Source: Lientehia sp934351765
Lineage (GTDB): Bacteria > Bacillota > Clostridia > Lachnospirales > Lachnospiraceae
Assembly: GCF_052118925.1 (NCBI RefSeq)
Contig: NZ_JBQKGG010000018.1
Span: 1 to 42,705 of the forward strand
Direction of reading: 5' to 3'
DNA: 42,705 bases
Numbering within the stretch: the stretch's first letter is position 1; each line of letters starts with the position of its first letter. The notes beneath the pieces are model-generated. The model made no database searches. It was not told where the DNA came from and saw only the letters and a program-made list of their open reading frames with translations. A program made the translations under genes and the position numbers. Shown here one piece after another: positions 39,792 to 42,705 of the stretch.

Positions 39792-39865
39792 CGCGGCAGA
39801 GAAGATTCGAACTCCCGACACCTTGGTCCGTAGCCAAGTGCTCTATCCAGCTGAGCTACTACCGC
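39792..39865 (-). tRNA. tRNA-Arg (anticodon ACG)
   Basis: Acceptor GCGGTAG/CTGCCGC, anticodon arm CTTGG-CTACGGA-CCAAG; A34 would be edited to inosine. CCA not encoded. Confidence 0.97.
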
Positions 39866-39935
39866 ATATCGACAAGAAAAGATTATAGCACATTCTTTTC
39901 TTTTTGGCAAGTACATTTTGCATTTTTTTAACAAG

Positions 39936-40020
39936 TGCCGGCGACCGGAATCGAACCGGTACGGCTTTAAGGGCCGCAGGATTTTAAGTCCTGTGCGTCT
40001 GCCAGTTCCGCCACGCCGGC
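39936..40020 (-). tRNA. tRNA-Leu (anticodon TAA)
   Basis: Acceptor GCCGGCG/CGCCGGC, anticodon arm CAGGA-CTTAAAA-TCCTG, and a long variable arm as in class II tRNAs; 85 bases. CCA not encoded. Confidence 0.97.
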
Positions 40021-40054
40021 ATGTATGTTAAAAAGCTGCAGGTATACCTGCAAG

Positions 40055-40128
40055 CGACCCGGATGGGGTTCGAACCCACGACCTCCGCCGTGACAGGGCG
40101 GCGCTCTAACCAGCTGAGCCACCGGGCC
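40055..40128 (-). tRNA. tRNA-Asp (anticodon GTC)
   Basis: Acceptor GGCCCGG/CCGGGTC, anticodon arm CCGCC-CTGTCAC-GGCGG, discriminator G. CCA not encoded. Confidence 0.97.
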
Positions 40129-40171
40129 ATATAATCTTGTACTGTTGAAATTTTGCTTCTGTGGGAAAGAG

Positions 40172-40245
40172 TGGACCTTCAGGGACTCGAACCCGGGACC
40201 GACCGGTTATGAGCCGGTTGCTCTAACCAACTGAGCTAAAGGTCC
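40172..40245 (-). tRNA. tRNA-Met (anticodon CAT), elongator type
   Basis: Acceptor GGACCTT/AAGGTCC with a normal first pair, anticodon arm ACCGG-CTCATAA-CCGGT without the three G-C pairs of initiators, so elongator is favoured. A modified C34 (tRNA-Ile2) cannot be excluded by eye. CCA not encoded. Confidence 0.93.
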
Positions 40246-40258
40246 ATGTAATAAGCAA

Positions 40259-40331
40259 AGCCGATGATCGGACTCGAACCGATAACCTGCTGATTACAAA
40301 TCAGCTGCTCTGCCAATTGAGCCACATCGGC
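40259..40331 (-). tRNA. tRNA-Thr (anticodon TGT)
   Basis: Acceptor GCCGATG/CATCGGC, anticodon arm GCTGA-TTTGTAA-TCAGC. CCA not encoded. Confidence 0.97.
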
Positions 40332-40342
40332 AAAATCTTCAG

Positions 40343-40414
40343 TGACTCCAAGGGGATTTGAACCCCTGTTACCGCCGTGAAAGGGCGGTGTCTTAACCGC
40401 TTGACCATGGAGCC
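40343..40414 (-). tRNA. tRNA-Glu (anticodon TTC)
   Basis: Acceptor GGCTCCA/TGGAGTC, anticodon arm CCGCC-CTTTCAC-GGCGG. First gene of the array. CCA not encoded. Confidence 0.97.
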
Positions 40415-40495
40415 TTATCTGCATCCGAACTCCAGCGAAGCACTTGCTCAGTCTGGTATGGAATCTTACCACATTCTCAGATACTCAACGGTAAA

Positions 40496-40524
40496 ATGAT
40501 AACATAAATTCACTTGATTTGCAA
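40496..40524 (-). promoter_or_regulatory. Promoter of the second tRNA array
   Basis: TTGCAA (40519 to 40524) and TATCAT (40496 to 40501) on the minus strand with a 17-base spacer, about 80 bases before tRNA-Glu. Confidence 0.7.
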
Positions 40525-40588
40525 GGACTTTTTGCATTTATTTCAACTTTTTTGCATATCATGAAACAATCTCTCTGTGGAGTATTTC

Positions 40589-41452
40589 ATGAAGCGATTT
40601 TTGAAACAATCCATGAAACAGTCTTTTCACACAGATGCATTCCGCCTTTCCGGCCGTCTGTTTCGGAAACCGGCCAGGGTCTTTGCCTGGCTTCTGGTCT
40701 TTTCCCTCGCCTTTTTCGGCGGTCAGACTGCCGCCAAACGGGCTCATCCCGTCTCTGTAACCCTTTCCGATGAAGCAAACTGGGGACTTTCCTTCCAGGC
40801 AGAAGGTGCCCCGCCTGTTGCCAATGCCACCGCCGAATATCTGGCTGATTTTAATGCCCACTATATCGGCGATACCACAAAAAAGGTTCTCTACCTGACC
40901 TTTGATGCCGGGTATGAAAACGGAAATACACCCGCGATCCTGGCCGCTTTGAAAAAGCATCAGGCTCCTGCCACATTTTTTGTTGTGGGAAACTACCTGC
41001 AAACCAGCCCCGAGCTGGTGAAACAGATGCTGGCAGATGGGCATCTTGTGGGCAATCACACCTATCATCACCCAAATATGTCTGAAATTTCCACAAAGGA
41101 GGACTTTCAGAAAGAATTGACCTCTCTGGAAACCAAATTTCAGGAGATCACCGGGCAGACTATGGTGAAATTCTACCGGCCCCCTCAGGGCAAGTACAGT
41201 GAAACCAACCTGCGTCTGGCAAAGGAGCTGGGCTATCATACCTTTTTCTGGAGTCTTGCCTATGTGGACTGGTATCAGGACGATCAGCCCACAAAGGAAG
41301 AAGCCTTTGAGAAGCTGCTGGGGCGGATCCATCCAGGTGCCATTGTTCTCCTTCATTCCACCTCATCCACCAACGCACAGATCCTTGATGAACTGCTGAC
41401 CAGATGGGAGGACATGGGGTACCACTTTGCTTCCCTTGGCAGTCTGATTTAG
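40589..41452 (+). CDS. pdaA: PdaA-type polysaccharide deacetylase (spore cortex)
   Basis: 287 residues from the ATG at 40589, with GGAG 6 bases upstream. One N-terminal hydrophobic segment (about 28 to 45) acts as signal or anchor. The NodB domain has TFDAGYENGNT (metal Asp and catalytic Asp region), HTYHHPNM (metal His pair), YRPPQGKYSE and the C-terminal LLHSTS. The NWGLSFQ segment before the catalytic domain is typical of PdaA, which makes muramic delta-lactam in spore cortex. A weak sigma-G-like pattern (GCATT, 16 bases, CATATCA at 40555) precedes it. Supports a spore-forming host. Confidence 0.93.
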   Translation: MKRFLKQSMKQSFHTDAFRLSGRLFRKPARVFAWLLVFSLAFFGGQTAAKRAHPVSVTLSDEANWGLSFQAEGAPPVANATAEYLADFNAHYIGDTTKKVLYLTFDAGYENGNTPAILAALKKHQAPATFFVVGNYLQTSPELVKQMLADGHLVGNHTYHHPNMSEISTKEDFQKELTSLETKFQEITGQTMVKFYRPPQGKYSETNLRLAKELGYHTFFWSLAYVDWYQDDQPTKEEAFEKLLGRIHPGAIVLLHSTSSTNAQILDELLTRWEDMGYHFASLGSLI

Positions 41453-41468
41453 GACTTGTACAGCCAAG

Positions 41469-42389
41469 TCAAACAGATGGCGAACCAGCAGACTCCGGAT
41501 CGGCATCTTCCAAAATCAATTGTCTTAACTTCTGTGCTGCCATACCGAGCGGCCGTTTCGGATCTCCGACCAGACTGACTGCCCGGGGCGGCACTTTTTC
41601 TTTTAACGGGATCTCGATGATCTCTCCCCGGTTGAGTGCTTCTCTTGCCATGGGCTCCGGCAGAAATCCGATTCCCAGTTCATGCTTCACCAGCGCCAGG
41701 ATCTGATCTGTTGTTGCTGCCTCAGTATCCGGATGCAGCTCCACACCGTTGTTCAAAAACCATTCACTGTAAAACTGATGGGTCATAGTATCACGCCCCA
41801 GGCAGAGAAAGGGATACCGCTGAACCTCTGACAGAGAAAGAACCCGCTCTGACAACAGGAAAAAACTCTTTCCGCCAACCAAAATATCCCGAAATCCCCT
41901 CAGCCTCGTTTCCCGAAGCCCGGTCTCGATCCCGCTGGGTGTCGATATAACTGCAAAATCTGCTTCTCCGTTCTTCACGGAGCGGACAGCCTCCTGAGTA
42001 CTGTGGTTGGACAGACGCAGCCGGATCCCCGGATACTGGATATGAAAGTTTTTCAGCTTTTCCAGCAAGTAAACATTCAGCGCCGTCTCGGTTGTTCCGA
42101 TATAGACACTTCCGTTTTCCAGTCCGGCACTTCTCTGAATTTCTTCCTCTCCCTGCTGGAACTGCTCCACCGCTGTTTTTACATGCTGAAACAATGCTTC
42201 TCCGTCCGGAGTCAGCCGCACGCCACGGGTGCTCCGCACAAACAAACGGCAGTTCAGCTCCCCTTCCAGGCAGTTGATGGTCCGCGTGATATTCGGCTGG
42301 TTGCTTCCCATGGCGAGAGCCGCCTTGGTAAAGCTTTTGTAGGTCGCTACATAATAAAAGATTCGATAATATTCATAATTAACATTCAT
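41469..42389 (-). CDS. LysR family transcriptional regulator
   Basis: 306 residues from the ATG at 42389, preceded by GGAGAGAACC. The N-terminal winged helix-turn-helix (about 3 to 62) has FTKAALAMGSNQPNITRTI, followed by a linker helix and a periplasmic-binding-like effector domain with IGTTETALN and the LALVKHELGIGFLPE segment. The co-inducer and targets are unknown; it lies alone between pdaA (tail to tail, 16 bases) and an rRNA operon end. Confidence 0.95.
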   Translation of the reverse strand: MNVNYEYYRIFYYVATYKSFTKAALAMGSNQPNITRTINCLEGELNCRLFVRSTRGVRLTPDGEALFQHVKTAVEQFQQGEEEIQRSAGLENGSVYIGTTETALNVYLLEKLKNFHIQYPGIRLRLSNHSTQEAVRSVKNGEADFAVISTPSGIETGLRETRLRGFRDILVGGKSFFLLSERVLSLSEVQRYPFLCLGRDTMTHQFYSEWFLNNGVELHPDTEAATTDQILALVKHELGIGFLPEPMAREALNRGEIIEIPLKEKVPPRAVSLVGDPKRPLGMAAQKLRQLILEDADPESAGSPSV

Positions 42390-42452
42390 GGTTCTCTCCA
42401 TAGGTTTCTGCCTGCATGTTATGGAAATGGAATAAAATAGTTTCTGTTATAC

Positions 42453-42485
42453 CAAAAAATCCTGTAAACGCAATGTTTACAGGAT
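42453..42485 (-). terminator. Terminator of the rRNA-tRNA-Asn unit
   Basis: ATCCTGTAAAC (42459 to 42469) pairs perfectly with GTTTACAGGAT (42475 to 42485), followed on the minus strand by six T. Confidence 0.92.
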
Positions 42486-42491
42486 TTATCG

Positions 42492-42563
42492 CTCCCCGAG
42501 TAGGGCTCGAACCTACAACAACTCGGTTAACAGCCGAGTGCTCTACCATTGAGCTATCGAGGA
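42492..42563 (-). tRNA. tRNA-Asn (anticodon GTT)
   Basis: Acceptor TCCTCGA/TCGGGGA, anticodon arm CTCGG-CTGTTAA-CCGAG, discriminator G. It lies 98 bases after the 23S rRNA end with no 5S gene between. CCA not encoded. Confidence 0.97.
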
Positions 42564-42661
42564 TCATTCACAAGGCCAGGATACAAGGGCCGATATTCCT
42601 ATACCTTCAAAACTACACATTGTCCAACATCATTTCATTCCCAAAACTCCTAAACCACCTG

Positions 42662-42705
42662 GATAAGCCCTCGACCGATTAGTAACAGTCAGCTCCACAC
42701 ATTAC
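42662..42705 (-). rRNA. 23S rRNA, 3' end only (runs off right edge)
   Basis: The minus strand reads TGTGGAGCTGACTG, TACTAATCGGTCGAGG and GCTTATCC, the conserved 3' terminal stretch of bacterial 23S rRNA. The mature end is near 42662. The body of the gene lies outside the window. Confidence 0.9.

Overview
The window reads as a chromosomal segment of an anaerobic, spore-forming Firmicute, most likely a Lachnospiraceae-type clostridium. Supporting signs are a moderate-to-high GC clostridial codon style, strong AGGAGG ribosome binding sites, GlpP antitermination, DegV, a PdaA-type spore cortex deacetylase, a CotJC-type manganese catalase remnant, and TTGACA/TATAAT promoters with 17-base spacers. 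Species cannot be fixed from the sequence alone.

Bases 1 to about 13,008 are the right end of an integrated temperate phage (or phage-derived element). A leftward early operon encodes a replicative AAA ATPase (cut by the window edge), a superfamily II helicase, a DUF669-like protein, a Sak4-like recombination ATPase, an SbcC/Rad50-like ATPase and several tiny proteins. It is separated from a rightward lysogeny operon (HTH repressor, ImmA/IrrE-type peptidase, DnaQ-type exonuclease with a BRCT domain) by a compact switch. That switch holds two divergent promoters and four copies of an ACGCA-NN-TGCGT operator spaced 30 to 32 bp. Three small proteins with one C-terminal membrane segment each, a broken S24 repressor fragment, a Fic protein and a putative small RNA lie in the accessory zones. 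A large serine integrase ends 60 bp before the junction, where the element has split a manganese catalase gene; the 3' part of that gene resumes at 13,009.

Bases 13,600 to 20,450 hold an alanine/glycine:cation symporter under a glycine riboswitch, a tandem pair of AstE/AspA-type zinc hydrolases (one with its zinc ligands replaced), and a PD-(D/E)XK nuclease fused to an XPD/DinG-type Fe-S helicase. Two small HPr-like proteins that lack the phosphorylatable histidine flank the helicase. Bases 20,600 to 26,175 are a glycerol catabolic operon (GlpA-like, FAD oxidoreductase, DUF1667, glpP, glpK) with a near-consensus promoter and a leader terminator that GlpP probably overrides.

Bases 26,400 to 33,100 contain a CobD/HisC-like aminotransferase, a large highly structured noncoding RNA (raiA-like candidate), DegV, a 3D-domain cell-wall protein, a two-component system and a membrane metallophosphoesterase. 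From 33,200 to the right edge, two leftward tRNA arrays (5 and 6 genes) and a tRNA-Asn behind a 23S rRNA 3' end alternate with housekeeping genes: a YfcE-type phosphodiesterase, RdgB, a papain-like protease, a THUMP-type RNA methyltransferase, a rhodanese, an Asn-rich protein with a sigma-G-like promoter, a DUF1700-like protein, Dtd, PdaA and a LysR regulator.
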